Assembly (NCBI GenBank): GCA_964527995.1
Contig: CAZGRP010000060.1
Coordinates: 1-23,793 of the forward strand
Reading direction: 5' to 3'
Length of the DNA: 23,793 nucleotides
DNA from: CAZGRP01 sp964527995
GTDB taxonomy: Bacteria; Zhuqueibacterota; Zhuqueibacteria; Oceanimicrobiales; CAZGRP01
The notes under the pieces: generated by a model
What the model saw: only the letters and a program-made list of their open reading frames with translations
What the model was told of the DNA's origin: nothing
Databases searched by the model: none
Program-made: the position numbers and the translations under genes
Part shown: positions 7,630 to 15,717 of the stretch, in pieces
Layout: each line of letters opens with the position of its first letter
Position numbering within the stretch: position 1 is the first letter of the stretch

Positions 7630-8661
7630 ATGAAGGCAGTTGTCATCCACGAACATGGGGGGATCGACCAACTACGGTTGGAGGAGATGCCCGAACCCAC
7701 CATTGCGGCCGACGAGGTGCTGGTTCGGGTGAAGGCAGTGGCCTTGAACCACCTCGACCTCTGGGTGCGCAGCGGGTTGCCGGCACTGCGGGTGGAGTTG
7801 CCGCACATTCTGGGGTCGGATGTAGCCGGTGTGGTGGAAGAAGTCGGCGCTCTCGTCAGCCACGTGCAGCCCGGGGATGAAGTCGTTCTCGCTCCGGGTT
7901 GGGGCTGCGGCCATTGCCGGAACTGCCTTCAAGGCGAAGAGAACATCTGCGAGACGAAATACCGGCTTCTGGGCGAAAACATTAAGGGGGGGTACGCGGA
8001 GCTCGTCAAGGCCCCTGGTGCGAACGCCATGCCGCTGCCGCAGGGGCTGTCGTTTGTCGAGGCGGCGGCCGTGCCATTGGTTTTTCTGACCGCCTGGAAC
8101 ATGCTGGTGCGGCACGTGCGGGTGCAACCAGGTGAAGACGTGCTGATTCTGGCTGCCGGCAGCGGCGTGGGCAGCGCCGCGCTCCAGATTGCCAAGTTGC
8201 ACGGCGCCCGCGTGATCGCCACGGCGAGCACCGACGCCAAACTGGAGCTGGCGCGCGAGCTTGGCGCCGACGAAGTGATCAACTATGCCGAGAAGGATTT
8301 CCTCCAGGAGGTGAAGAGACTGACAGACGGACGTGGTGTCGACGTAGTCGTCGAACACGTGGGCGAAGCCACCTGGGAGAAGAGCGTGCGGGCCCTGGCT
8401 CGCGGAGGGAGAATCGTCACTTGCGGCGCCACGACAGGGTACCGGGCGGTGACGGACCTGCGCTACATGTTCGCCAAGGATCTGAAGGTGTACGGCAACT
8501 TCATGGGTCGCAGGGGGGACCTGTTCTATTTGCTGCGGTTTTTCGAGTCGGGCGATCTCCGACCTGTTGTGGACCGAGCTCTCCCTCTGGAACAAGCCGC
8601 CGAAGCGCATCGCCTTCTGGAAGAGCGGCGGCAGTTTGGCAAGATCGTGCTGACGCCTTGA
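7630..8661 (+). CDS. Zinc-type alcohol dehydrogenase / NADPH:quinone oxidoreductase family protein
   Basis: MDR-superfamily oxidoreductase, 343 aa. The N-terminal GroES-like domain carries the structural zinc lobe with cysteines 93, 96, 99 and 107 (CX2CX2CX7C). The catalytic zinc ligands of alcohol dehydrogenases are absent: the Cys46 position is Asn40 (ALNHLDLWVR) and the His67 position is Ser63 (LGSDVAG). It keeps AAGSGVGSAALQIAK for the cofactor-binding Rossmann domain. This mix points to a zinc-free catalytic site as in quinone oxidoreductases or enoyl reductases, with a retained structural zinc. The start is supported by GGAAAGG upstream and it lies 39 nt after the amino-acid dehydrogenase, so the two may be cotranscribed. 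Substrate unknown. Confidence 0.9.
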   Translation: MKAVVIHEHGGIDQLRLEEMPEPTIAADEVLVRVKAVALNHLDLWVRSGLPALRVELPHILGSDVAGVVEEVGALVSHVQPGDEVVLAPGWGCGHCRNCLQGEENICETKYRLLGENIKGGYAELVKAPGANAMPLPQGLSFVEAAAVPLVFLTAWNMLVRHVRVQPGEDVLILAAGSGVGSAALQIAKLHGARVIATASTDAKLELARELGADEVINYAEKDFLQEVKRLTDGRGVDVVVEHVGEATWEKSVRALARGGRIVTCGATTGYRAVTDLRYMFAKDLKVYGNFMGRRGDLFYLLRFFESGDLRPVVDRALPLEQAAEAHRLLEERRQFGKIVLTP

Positions 8662-8684
8662 TACAATCGATAAGAAAAAATGTC

Positions 8685-8713
8685 TTGAAATTGTAGGGCA
8701 AAAGTTATATACT
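8685..8713 (+). promoter_or_regulatory. Predicted sigma70-type promoter ahead of the TCA-like island
   Basis: TTGAAA (8685-8690) and TATACT (8708-8713) are separated by exactly 17 nt, each one mismatch from consensus. The stretch is AT-rich in an otherwise GC-rich contig and lies in the 90-nt gap after the alcohol dehydrogenase. Transcription would start near 8720, about 30 nt before the LeuC-like ATG. It is the clearest promoter seen in the window. Confidence 0.6.
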
Positions 8714-8751
8714 CAGTCCGTGATTTGCATACCGTTTAGCGATGGTGGCCC

Positions 8752-10026
8752 ATGGGCATGACCCTGACCGAAAAACTGCTGGCGCATGCATCTGGCCGGC
8801 CGGAAGTGAAGCCCGGCGATCTTGTTTTTGCCAAGATCGACGTGGCGATGGCCACGGACATTTCCTCCCCACTCACCATCAGCGTGTTCGAGCGCATGGG
8901 CGCGGAGCGGGTGTGGGACGCCGAAAAGATCCCTCTGGTCCACGACCACTTGGTCCCTGCGAAGGACATCAAGTCGGCGGAATTTTCAAAGATCATGCGT
9001 AGTTTTGCTCGCCGGCAGAACATCCGCTACTACTTCGAGGTTGGAAGGTCAGGGATTTCGCACCAGCTCCTTCCGGAACAGGGCCTGATCCACCCCGGCG
9101 ACATCGTCCTTGGCGCCGATTCCCACAGCACGACCTACGGCGCCCTCGGCTGTTTCGCCACCGGAGTCGGCAGCACCGACATGGCCGCCGCCTGGGTTCT
9201 GGGGGAGCTGTGGTTGCGCGTGCCGGAGACCATCCGAGTCGAGTTTACAGGCAGGCAGCCGGAATGGGTCTCGGCCAAAGACATGATGCTCCTGGTCTGC
9301 CGCGATCTGGGAATTGAGGGGGCGACGTACAAGGCAATCGAGTTTGGTGGTCCGGTGATCGAGGCTATGCCCTTGTACGATCGCCTGGTGTTCGCAAACA
9401 TGACCATCGAGTGCGGTGGCAAGAACGGCGTCATCAAGGCGGACGATATCACTCGCGACTATCTTCGCGGCCGGGCCAAGAAACCCGAGTCGGAGTGGCT
9501 GTTTCTGGAGTCTGACCCCGACGCGGAATACGCCCAGGTGCTGCGCTACGATGTCAGCGACCTGGAGCCGATGGTCGCCAGACCGCATCTGCCTGGTAAC
9601 GTCGTGCCGGTCTCCCAGGTGGAGAAAGTGCACGTCGATCAGGTCTACATCGGCTCTTGCACCAACGGTAAGATCGAGGACCTGCGCATCGCCGCAAAGG
9701 TGATCCGTGGCAAAAAGGTGCATCCGGACACCCGGATGGTGGTGGTGCCGGCGACCGAGGGGATCTATCACCAGATGCTGAAAGAAGGATTGGCGGAGAT
9801 CTTCCATGAGGCAGGCGCCAGCATCGGCCCGCCCACGTGTGGGGCCTGTTTCGGGGCTCATATGGGTGTGATGGCCGCAGGAGAGGTGGGGGTCTTCACG
9901 ACCAACCGCAACTTCGTCGGCAGGAACGGGCATCCCGAATCGCAGGTCTACCTGGTCAGTCCTGCTGTGGCCGCTGCCACGGCAGTCCGCGGCACTTTGA
10001 GTGACCCGCGTGAAGTGGTCGACTGA
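8752..10026 (+). CDS. Aconitase/3-isopropylmalate dehydratase large subunit family (LeuC-type), paralog 1
   Basis: Large-subunit hydro-lyase of the aconitase superfamily, 424 aa, the length of archaeal-type LeuC/homoaconitase large subunits (domains 1-3 without the swivel domain). The three [4Fe-4S] cysteines are present: Cys303 in GSCTNGK, and Cys363 and Cys366 in TCGACFG. The substrate-handling GADSHSTTYGALG segment and the C-terminal VSPAVAAATAV are intact. It would isomerise or hydrate a 2- or 3-hydroxy tri- or dicarboxylate; in this context a citrate/isocitrate-type role is inferred, but isopropylmalate, homocitrate or dimethylmaleate-type substrates cannot be excluded. A LeuD-type small subunit is needed for activity in the family, and none follows; the next gene is a flavoprotein. 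The start has no strong ribosome binding site; a second ATG is at 8758. Confidence 0.92.
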   Translation: MGMTLTEKLLAHASGRPEVKPGDLVFAKIDVAMATDISSPLTISVFERMGAERVWDAEKIPLVHDHLVPAKDIKSAEFSKIMRSFARRQNIRYYFEVGRSGISHQLLPEQGLIHPGDIVLGADSHSTTYGALGCFATGVGSTDMAAAWVLGELWLRVPETIRVEFTGRQPEWVSAKDMMLLVCRDLGIEGATYKAIEFGGPVIEAMPLYDRLVFANMTIECGGKNGVIKADDITRDYLRGRAKKPESEWLFLESDPDAEYAQVLRYDVSDLEPMVARPHLPGNVVPVSQVEKVHVDQVYIGSCTNGKIEDLRIAAKVIRGKKVHPDTRMVVVPATEGIYHQMLKEGLAEIFHEAGASIGPPTCGACFGAHMGVMAAGEVGVFTTNRNFVGRNGHPESQVYLVSPAVAAATAVRGTLSDPREVVD

Positions 10027-10097
10027 AATCTCGGGGTGATGGGAGGTGTGGTGTGACGTAGCTACATTCCTGACTTGCCGAACGCGCGCCCAGGGTT

Positions 10098-11117
10098 ATG
10101 GGCGATATCGACATAGAGAGAAAGGAAACGACGCTATCGGTGAACGAGAAGCGTTGCGATGTCATCATCATCGGCGCCGGCCCTTGTGGCCTTGCTTGTG
10201 GGATCGCGGCGAAGGAGCATGGACTCACTCACCTGATCATTGAAAAGGGCTGCCTCGTCCATTCGATCTTTCATTTTCCGATCAACATGACCTTTTTCTC
10301 CACACCGGAGCTGCTGGAAATCGGTCAGGTCCCGATGATCATACGCGACGAGAAGCCCAAGCGACTGGATGCTTTGCAGTACTATCGCCGAGTCGCCATC
10401 CTTCATGCCCTGAAATTCCGTCTGTACGAGCGTGTCGAGCGGATTCGCCGCACCGACGACGGCTTCACTGTCTATACCCACTCCGGCCGTTCCTACCCCA
10501 GCAGGTGGGTTGTCCTCGCCACCGGGTATTACGACCATCCTAATCTCCTCAACATACCGGGCGAAGATCTGCCCAAGGTGTCGCATTACTACAAGGAGGC
10601 ACATCCCTACTTCGACCAGAAGGTGGCTGTGATCGGTGGTCAGAACTCTGCCGTCGAGGCCGCCCTCGACCTTCACCGTGCCGGCGCGCGGGTGACCCTC
10701 ATTCACCGCGGCCCCGAGATTGGCCGTGCGGTCAAATACTGGCTCCGTCCCGACATCGAAAACCGCATTCGGGAAGGGTCGATCCAGGCACTCTTCAACA
10801 CGCGCGTCGTTGAGATCAAGAACGACCGCCTGATCATCGTGACGGGCGGCGGGCGCCAGCGAGAGCTCGCAAACGACTTCGTGTTTGCGCTGACGGGGTA
10901 TCACAGCGACAATGGGCTGCTTCGAGAGGCGGGTATCGAGTTCGAGGCGGACGGGCTGACGCCGGTTCACGACCACGAGACCCTGGAAACCAACGTGCCG
11001 GGGCTTTTTGTCGCCGGCGTGCTCACGGCCGGTGCGGACGCCAACAAGGTCTTCATCGAAAACTCACGCCACCATGGCACACTTATCATGAAGGCAATCG
11101 TTCATGGCCAAAACTAA
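10098..11117 (+). CDS. YpdA-like FAD-dependent NAD(P)-disulfide reductase (putative bacillithiol disulfide reductase family)
   Basis: 339-aa flavoprotein of the thioredoxin-reductase-like superfamily. It has the FAD Rossmann motif IIGAGPCGLACG, the YpdA-type segment SIFHFPINMTFFSTPELLEI after it, the ATG-like VVLATGYYDHP, and a second nucleotide motif VIGGQNSAVEAALDL. It has no CxxC redox pair of thioredoxin reductase, as is normal for YpdA, which in Firmicutes reduces bacillithiol disulfide with NADPH. Whether this organism makes bacillithiol cannot be told from the window. The gene overlaps lpdA by 14 nt, so it is in one operon with it. An alternative start is GTG at 10140, which would begin right at the Rossmann fold (VNEKRCDVIII) and is preceded by AAAGGA at a rather long 13 nt; the ATG at 10098 has only a poor ribosome binding site. 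Confidence 0.85.
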   Translation: MGDIDIERKETTLSVNEKRCDVIIIGAGPCGLACGIAAKEHGLTHLIIEKGCLVHSIFHFPINMTFFSTPELLEIGQVPMIIRDEKPKRLDALQYYRRVAILHALKFRLYERVERIRRTDDGFTVYTHSGRSYPSRWVVLATGYYDHPNLLNIPGEDLPKVSHYYKEAHPYFDQKVAVIGGQNSAVEAALDLHRAGARVTLIHRGPEIGRAVKYWLRPDIENRIREGSIQALFNTRVVEIKNDRLIIVTGGGRQRELANDFVFALTGYHSDNGLLREAGIEFEADGLTPVHDHETLETNVPGLFVAGVLTAGADANKVFIENSRHHGTLIMKAIVHGQN

Positions 11118-12504
11118 AAACTACGACTTCGTCGTGATCGGAGCGGGGCCTGGCGGGTATGTCGCAGCCATTCGGGCCGCACAGCTTGGGATGAAGGCGG
11201 CCGTTGTCGAGAAAGAGCGTGTGGGCGGCCTGTGCCTCAACTGGGGCTGCATTCCGAGCAAGGCCCTGTTGAAGAGCGCTGAGATGTACCACCTCTTTCA
11301 GCGCGCCGCCGACTTTGGGCTCAGCGCTGAAAACGTCGGCTTCGATTTGTCCCAAGTTGTCAAACGCAGCCGACAGGCGGCCAACAGGTTGTCGCGCGGG
11401 GTTGAATATCTTCTGCGCAAGAATAAGGTGGACAGCATCGCCGGCACGGCTCGTCTTGCCGGAAAAGGTGTCGTCGAAGTCAGCCGCAACGGAGAGGCGG
11501 CCGAGAAGCTTCGGGCGAAGCACGTGGTCGTCGCCACCGGCGGGAAGATTCGCACATTGCCGGGAATCGAGCCCGACGGGAAGAAGATCATCACCAGCTA
11601 TGAGGCCCTGGTGCCCGAGAAGCTGCCCGAATCGATGATCATCATCGGTGGCGGGCCCATTGGTGTCGAGTTTGCCTATTTCTACAATGCCTTTGGTACC
11701 CGGTGCACGGTCGTGGAGATGATGCCCCATCTGCTGCCCTTTGAAGACAGCGAGATCATCGCCCTGTTGCAGAAATCGTTCAAGAAGGCTGGCATCCAGG
11801 TACTGACCGAGACGCGGGTCGAAGGTGCCAAGGTTCTTGCCCGCGGGGTGCAGGTCACGGTTTCCGGCAAGGAGGGCAAGCAGGTGCTCGAAGGCGAGGT
11901 GGCGCTGCTGGCGGTAGGCTTCAGCGGGGCCACGGAAGGACTCGGGCTTGAAAAATTGGGCGTGCAGGTGGAGAAGGGGTTTATCAAGGTGGACGAACAC
12001 TATCGCACGTCGGTGGACGGCATCTACGCCATCGGCGACGTGATCGGCCCGCCGCTTCTAGCTCACGTGGCCTCGGCGGAAGGGGTTCACCTGGCCGAAC
12101 GCCTGGCGGGCCTCAATCCCCCCGCGGTCGATTACGGCAACATACCGAGCTGCACCTATTGTCAACCGCAGGTTGCCAGCGTCGGGCTTACCGAAGAAAA
12201 GGCAAAGGAGAAGGGATACGACGTGCGCGTCGGCCGGTTCCCTTTCACAGCAAACGGCAAATCGATCGCGATCGGAGAAACACAAGGCCTGGTCAAGTTG
12301 GTGTTCGACAACCGTTACGGCGAACTGCTCGGCGCCCACATCATCGGGGCCGAGGCCACTGACATGATCGCCGAGCTCGGGGTGGCCAGGACCCTCGAAG
12401 CCACGCACGTCGAGATCGAGAGAACCATTCACGCTCACCCGACGCTGCCGGAAGCAGTAATGGAGGCGGCAGGCGAAGCGTACGGTGAGGCCATTCACAT
12501 ATAG
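11104..12504 (+). CDS. lpdA: Dihydrolipoyl dehydrogenase (E3)
   Basis: E3 flavoprotein that reoxidises dihydrolipoyl groups of 2-oxoacid dehydrogenase complexes or of glycine cleavage H protein with NAD+. 466 aa, the usual length. It has VIGAGPGGYVAAIRAAQLG for FAD, the redox disulfide Cys44/Cys49 in GGLCLNWGCIPSK, IIGGGPIGVEFA for NAD, the second FAD motif GIYAIGDVIG, and the C-terminal active-site base HAHPTLPEA. All key residues are intact. It overlaps the YpdA-like gene by 14 nt and ends 2 nt before lipB, so E3 and the lipoylation enzyme are produced together. The fused E1 at 16440 is the obvious partner; no E2 is seen in the window. Confidence 0.96.
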   Translation: MAKTKNYDFVVIGAGPGGYVAAIRAAQLGMKAAVVEKERVGGLCLNWGCIPSKALLKSAEMYHLFQRAADFGLSAENVGFDLSQVVKRSRQAANRLSRGVEYLLRKNKVDSIAGTARLAGKGVVEVSRNGEAAEKLRAKHVVVATGGKIRTLPGIEPDGKKIITSYEALVPEKLPESMIIIGGGPIGVEFAYFYNAFGTRCTVVEMMPHLLPFEDSEIIALLQKSFKKAGIQVLTETRVEGAKVLARGVQVTVSGKEGKQVLEGEVALLAVGFSGATEGLGLEKLGVQVEKGFIKVDEHYRTSVDGIYAIGDVIGPPLLAHVASAEGVHLAERLAGLNPPAVDYGNIPSCTYCQPQVASVGLTEEKAKEKGYDVRVGRFPFTANGKSIAIGETQGLVKLVFDNRYGELLGAHIIGAEATDMIAELGVARTLEATHVEIERTIHAHPTLPEAVMEAAGEAYGEAIHI

Positions 12505-12506
12505 TC

Positions 12507-13223
12507 ATGAACCTCCGAAAAGGTAGCTTGGCCCTTCTGGGCAAAGTCGAGTACGAAAGAGCCTGGGAGCTGCAGGCTCGGCTCCAGAAGAGACGACAGG
12601 CTGGCCTCATCCCTGACGTGCTCCTTCTTCTTGAGCACCCCCATACCTACACCATCGGCAAGCGCGGAGGCGAGGAGCACCTGCTGATGCCGGAGCGGGA
12701 CCTGCTGGCGCGTGGCATCCGGGTTTTCCGCATCGACAGAGGCGGCGACATCACCTACCACGGCCCTGGCCAGGTCGTCGGGTATCCGATCCTTGACCTT
12801 CACGACCATTACCTCGACGTCCATCGTTACCTGCGGGACCTTGAGGAGGTGATCATTCGCCTTCTCAGCCGCTATGGGTTGCAGGGAATGCGCGAGCAAG
12901 GACTGACCGGTGTGTGGGTGCAAGCGACTTCGGGCCAGAAAGCGAAGATCGCCGCCATCGGCGTGAAGACCAGCCGCTGGGTGACGATGCACGGCTTCGC
13001 GCTGAACGTCAATACGGATTTGAGCTACTTCGGCAAAATCATCCCGTGTGGCATCAGCCACCGTCCAGTTACGTCGATGCAGCAGTGTCTTGGGAGGCTC
13101 TTGGATCTGGAAGAAGTCATGCACGCTGCGGCTGAAGAATTCGCTGCGGTATTCGGGATTCGATTTGAGACGGTGTCTGTGTCCCAACTGCTCGGGGGGC
13201 TGCAGGCCGAATTGGTTTCTTAA
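12507..13223 (+). CDS. lipB: Lipoyl(octanoyl) transferase LipB
   Basis: Transfers octanoate from acyl carrier protein to the lipoyl domains of E2 or GcvH, the first step of endogenous lipoate assembly. 238 aa, normal length. The motif RGGDITYHGPGQ and the catalytic pair Lys147 (KIAAIGVK) and Cys181 (IIPCGI) are present; their 34-residue spacing equals that of E. coli LipB Lys135/Cys169. It begins 2 nt after the lpdA stop with no separate strong ribosome binding site, which suggests coupling. Its location implies that the lipoylated substrate is the E2 partner of the E1/E3 encoded here. LipA is not in the window. Confidence 0.96.
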   Translation: MNLRKGSLALLGKVEYERAWELQARLQKRRQAGLIPDVLLLLEHPHTYTIGKRGGEEHLLMPERDLLARGIRVFRIDRGGDITYHGPGQVVGYPILDLHDHYLDVHRYLRDLEEVIIRLLSRYGLQGMREQGLTGVWVQATSGQKAKIAAIGVKTSRWVTMHGFALNVNTDLSYFGKIIPCGISHRPVTSMQQCLGRLLDLEEVMHAAAEEFAAVFGIRFETVSVSQLLGGLQAELVS

Positions 13224-13240
13224 ACACGGAGAGGTGAACC

Positions 13241-13585
13241 ATGCTTTACAGATGGCGGTCGGGAGCCGTGGCATGGCTCCTGCATCGGATCACCGGGATC
13301 GGCATCTCGATCTTCCTGGGATTTCACTTCTACACCCAGGCGGAGATCTATTCCGGGCCGGAGCAATTCAACAAGATCATGAAGTTCTATCAGACGCCCT
13401 TGATCAAGATCGGGGAGATCCTGCTCATGGCGGCTATAATCTTCCACGCCCTGAACGGTCTTCGCATCGTGATGGTCGACTTCGCCGGAGGGGCGCGCTA
13501 TCATCGAAAGCTGCTCTGGGGGCTGTCCGGCCTCGGCGGTGTGCTGTTCGTCGTGGGCGCGTGGTTTGTGGTCGCACACATGTAA
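13241..13585 (+). CDS. sdhC: Succinate dehydrogenase cytochrome b subunit SdhC
   Basis: 114-aa membrane anchor of succinate dehydrogenase. It has the SdhC N-terminal motif (WRSGAVAWLLHRITGIGI, the S/H-R-x-T-G region near the quinone site) and three hydrophobic helices. The heme-ligand region in the second helix is FHALNGLRIV. It anchors the soluble SdhAB and carries b heme with SdhD. A ribosome binding site GGAGAGG lies just before the ATG, 17 nt after lipB. It shares the RITG and HALNGL motifs with the next gene, so the two anchors look like diverged paralogs. Confidence 0.9.
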   Translation: MLYRWRSGAVAWLLHRITGIGISIFLGFHFYTQAEIYSGPEQFNKIMKFYQTPLIKIGEILLMAAIIFHALNGLRIVMVDFAGGARYHRKLLWGLSGLGGVLFVVGAWFVVAHM

Positions 13586-13606
13586 GAGCTTGGAGGGTGT
13601 AAGGAC

Positions 13607-13972
13607 ATGTTTGGCCAAAGGTCATCTGGAAATTCGGGGGCTCTCGCGTGGTTCTGGCAGCGCATCACCGGCCTCGTCCTGATTCCGCTGCTCTACGTTC
13701 ACTACCAGGTCAACCACTTCGTAGAGGAACCGGGCAAGGTTCTGAACTACGATGCGGTCGCCGCCACCCTGGCAAACCCGTACTGGAAGATTTTCAACAC
13801 CATCTTCGTGGCATTCGCACTTTATCATGCCCTCAATGGCTTGTGGATTATCGCCGCAGATTATGTGCACGGAGAGTGGGCCCGAATGACGGTCTGGGCC
13901 GTCTTGTGGACAGTCGGTATCGCTGCGATGGTTCTGATGCTCATTGTGATCATACCTTTCCAGAAACCTTGA
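13607..13972 (+). CDS. sdhD: Succinate dehydrogenase membrane anchor subunit SdhD
   Basis: 121-aa hydrophobic protein with three predicted helices. It has ALAWFWQRITGLVLIPLLY near the N-terminus and ALYHALNGLWII in the second helix, where His is the probable axial heme ligand. Two anchor subunits plus SdhAB define a heme-containing quinone-linked SDH. GGAGGG precedes the ATG and it starts 21 nt after sdhC. Assignment as SdhD rather than a second SdhC rests on gene order. Confidence 0.87.
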   Translation: MFGQRSSGNSGALAWFWQRITGLVLIPLLYVHYQVNHFVEEPGKVLNYDAVAATLANPYWKIFNTIFVAFALYHALNGLWIIAADYVHGEWARMTVWAVLWTVGIAAMVLMLIVIIPFQKP

Positions 13973-13983
13973 GGATAGTGAAG

Positions 13984-15717
13984 ATGATCTTTACATACGA
14001 TGCAGTCATTGTCGGCGCAGGCGGCGCGGGACTCCGCGCTGCGTTGGAGCTATCGCGTCACGGCAATTGCGCTGTTGTGACCAAGGTCTTCCCGACGCGG
14101 TCTCATACGAGTGCAGCCCAGGGTGGCATGGGGGCGGCGTTGGGAAACCTCGAAGAGGACCGCTGGGAGTGGCACATGTTCGACACCGTGAAGGGCAGCG
14201 ATTATCTCGGCGATCAAGATGCCATCGAGGTGATGACCAAAGAGGCCTCCGAGGTGGTCTTCGAACTCGAACACATGGGCATGCCGTTCTCACGCACCGC
14301 AGATGGTCGGATTGCCCAAAGACCGTTTGGTGGCCACACACGCAACTTTGGCGAGGCGCCGGTGCGCCGTGCCTGTTACGCCGCTGATCGCACGGGCCAT
14401 GTCATGCTGCACACGCTGTTCGAGAACTGTGTCAAACAAGGCGTTGAGTTCTTTTCCGAATATTTCCTGCTCGATCTGATCGTTCGGGACAATGTCTGCC
14501 GTGGTGTGGTGATCTACGATATCAAGACCGGCGAAATCCACACCCTTCATGCCCGGGCGGTGATGCTGGCCACCGGCGGCGCCGGGCGCGCCTATCGCAT
14601 CACCTCGAACGCTCACGGGCTGGTCGGCGACGGCATGGCGGTCGTCTTCAACAACGGTCTGCCGGTCGAGGACATGGAGTTCGTGCAATTCCACCCCACG
14701 GGTCTGTGGAAGCTCGGAATTCTGATCTCGGAAGCAGCGCGCGGCGAGGGCGGCATCTTGCTCAATGCCAAAGGCGAGCGGTTCATGGAGCGCTATGCGC
14801 CGTCGATCAAGGACCTGGCTCCACGCGACATGGTGTCGCGCGCCATCTATACCGAGTTCCGCGAGGGTCGCGGAATTCCTGCCGATGACGGCACGCTCTA
14901 CGTCCATCTGGACTTGACGCACCTGGGCAAGAAGCTCATCGAGGAACGGCTGCCGGATGTCACGGGCTTTGCGCGCACCTACCTCGGCGTTGAGCCCACC
15001 AAGGAACCGATCCCCGTGCAGCCCACGACGCACTACATGATGGGAGGGATTCCTACGAACTCCGATGGTCAGGTGTTGGCCAATGCGCATGGGGAAGTGG
15101 TCCAGGGGCTCTATGCTGCCGGCGAATGTGCCTGCGTTTCGGTACACGGCGGCAATCGCCTTGGGACCAACTCGCTGCTTGACATCATCGTTTTCGGGAA
15201 ACGCGGTGGCCACCATATGGCCGAGTATGTGCAGGGGACGGCGTTCCCCGCTCTGCCGGATGATGCTGACAAACCAGCACGAGAGAGAATCGATCGCCTG
15301 TTGAAGTCGGAGGGCACCGAGTCGGAGGCGGAGATCCGCGTTGCCCTGCAGGATTCCATGATGGAGAACGTCTCGGTCTTCCGCCACAAGCAGGGGATGG
15401 AGAAGACGCTGGCCTTGATCCAAGAGCTGAAGGAGCGCTACAGGAACGTCAAGGTCGATGACAAGAGCAAGGTTTTCAACACCAAGTTGATCGAGGTGCT
15501 GGAGCTGGAATATCTGCTCACGGTGGCGGAGGCGATTGCTGTCAGCGCTCTCAACCGTGAAGAAAGCCGTGGTGCTCACTACCGGGAAGATTTTCCCGAG
15601 CGCGACGACAAAAACTGGCTCAAGCACACCTTCGTTCAAAAGAAGGACGGCAAAATCAAGATCGACTACAAGGATGTTGCAATTACCAGGTTCGAACCGA
15701 AAGAGAGGAAATACTGA
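13984..15717 (+). CDS. sdhA: Succinate dehydrogenase/fumarate reductase flavoprotein subunit SdhA
   Basis: 577-aa catalytic subunit oxidising succinate to fumarate (or the reverse). FAD motif VIVGAGGAGLRAALEL; His41 in TRSHTSAAQGG is the expected covalent FAD attachment site; FHPTG and PRDMVSRAI supply substrate-binding and catalytic residues; HGGNRLGTNSLLDI is the C-terminal FAD signature; the end REDFPERDD(K/E)NW is typical of SDH. The ATG at 13984 directly precedes the FAD fold, whereas a longer in-frame opening back to 13648 overlaps sdhD and is not protein-like. The stop overlaps the sdhB start (TGATG). The direction of catalysis cannot be read from the sequence; the two-anchor setting favours an SDH type. 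Confidence 0.97.
   Translation: MIFTYDAVIVGAGGAGLRAALELSRHGNCAVVTKVFPTRSHTSAAQGGMGAALGNLEEDRWEWHMFDTVKGSDYLGDQDAIEVMTKEASEVVFELEHMGMPFSRTADGRIAQRPFGGHTRNFGEAPVRRACYAADRTGHVMLHTLFENCVKQGVEFFSEYFLLDLIVRDNVCRGVVIYDIKTGEIHTLHARAVMLATGGAGRAYRITSNAHGLVGDGMAVVFNNGLPVEDMEFVQFHPTGLWKLGILISEAARGEGGILLNAKGERFMERYAPSIKDLAPRDMVSRAIYTEFREGRGIPADDGTLYVHLDLTHLGKKLIEERLPDVTGFARTYLGVEPTKEPIPVQPTTHYMMGGIPTNSDGQVLANAHGEVVQGLYAAGECACVSVHGGNRLGTNSLLDIIVFGKRGGHHMAEYVQGTAFPALPDDADKPARERIDRLLKSEGTESEAEIRVALQDSMMENVSVFRHKQGMEKTLALIQELKERYRNVKVDDKSKVFNTKLIEVLELEYLLTVAEAIAVSALNREESRGAHYREDFPERDDKNWLKHTFVQKKDGKIKIDYKDVAITRFEPKERKY

Noticed and set aside
10058..10065. Palindrome GTAGCTAC in the gap before the YpdA-like gene
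   Set aside because: Eight bases only, with no second copy nearby and no promoter next to it; not enough to call an operator.
13648..13983. N-terminal extension of SdhA by 112 codons
   Set aside because: It overlaps sdhD in another frame and reads as Arg/Pro-rich non-family sequence; the FAD fold begins right at ATG 13984.
14290..15639. 449-codon open frame on the minus strand across sdhA
   Set aside because: Shadow of sdhA, whose FAD and active-site motifs are complete on the + strand.
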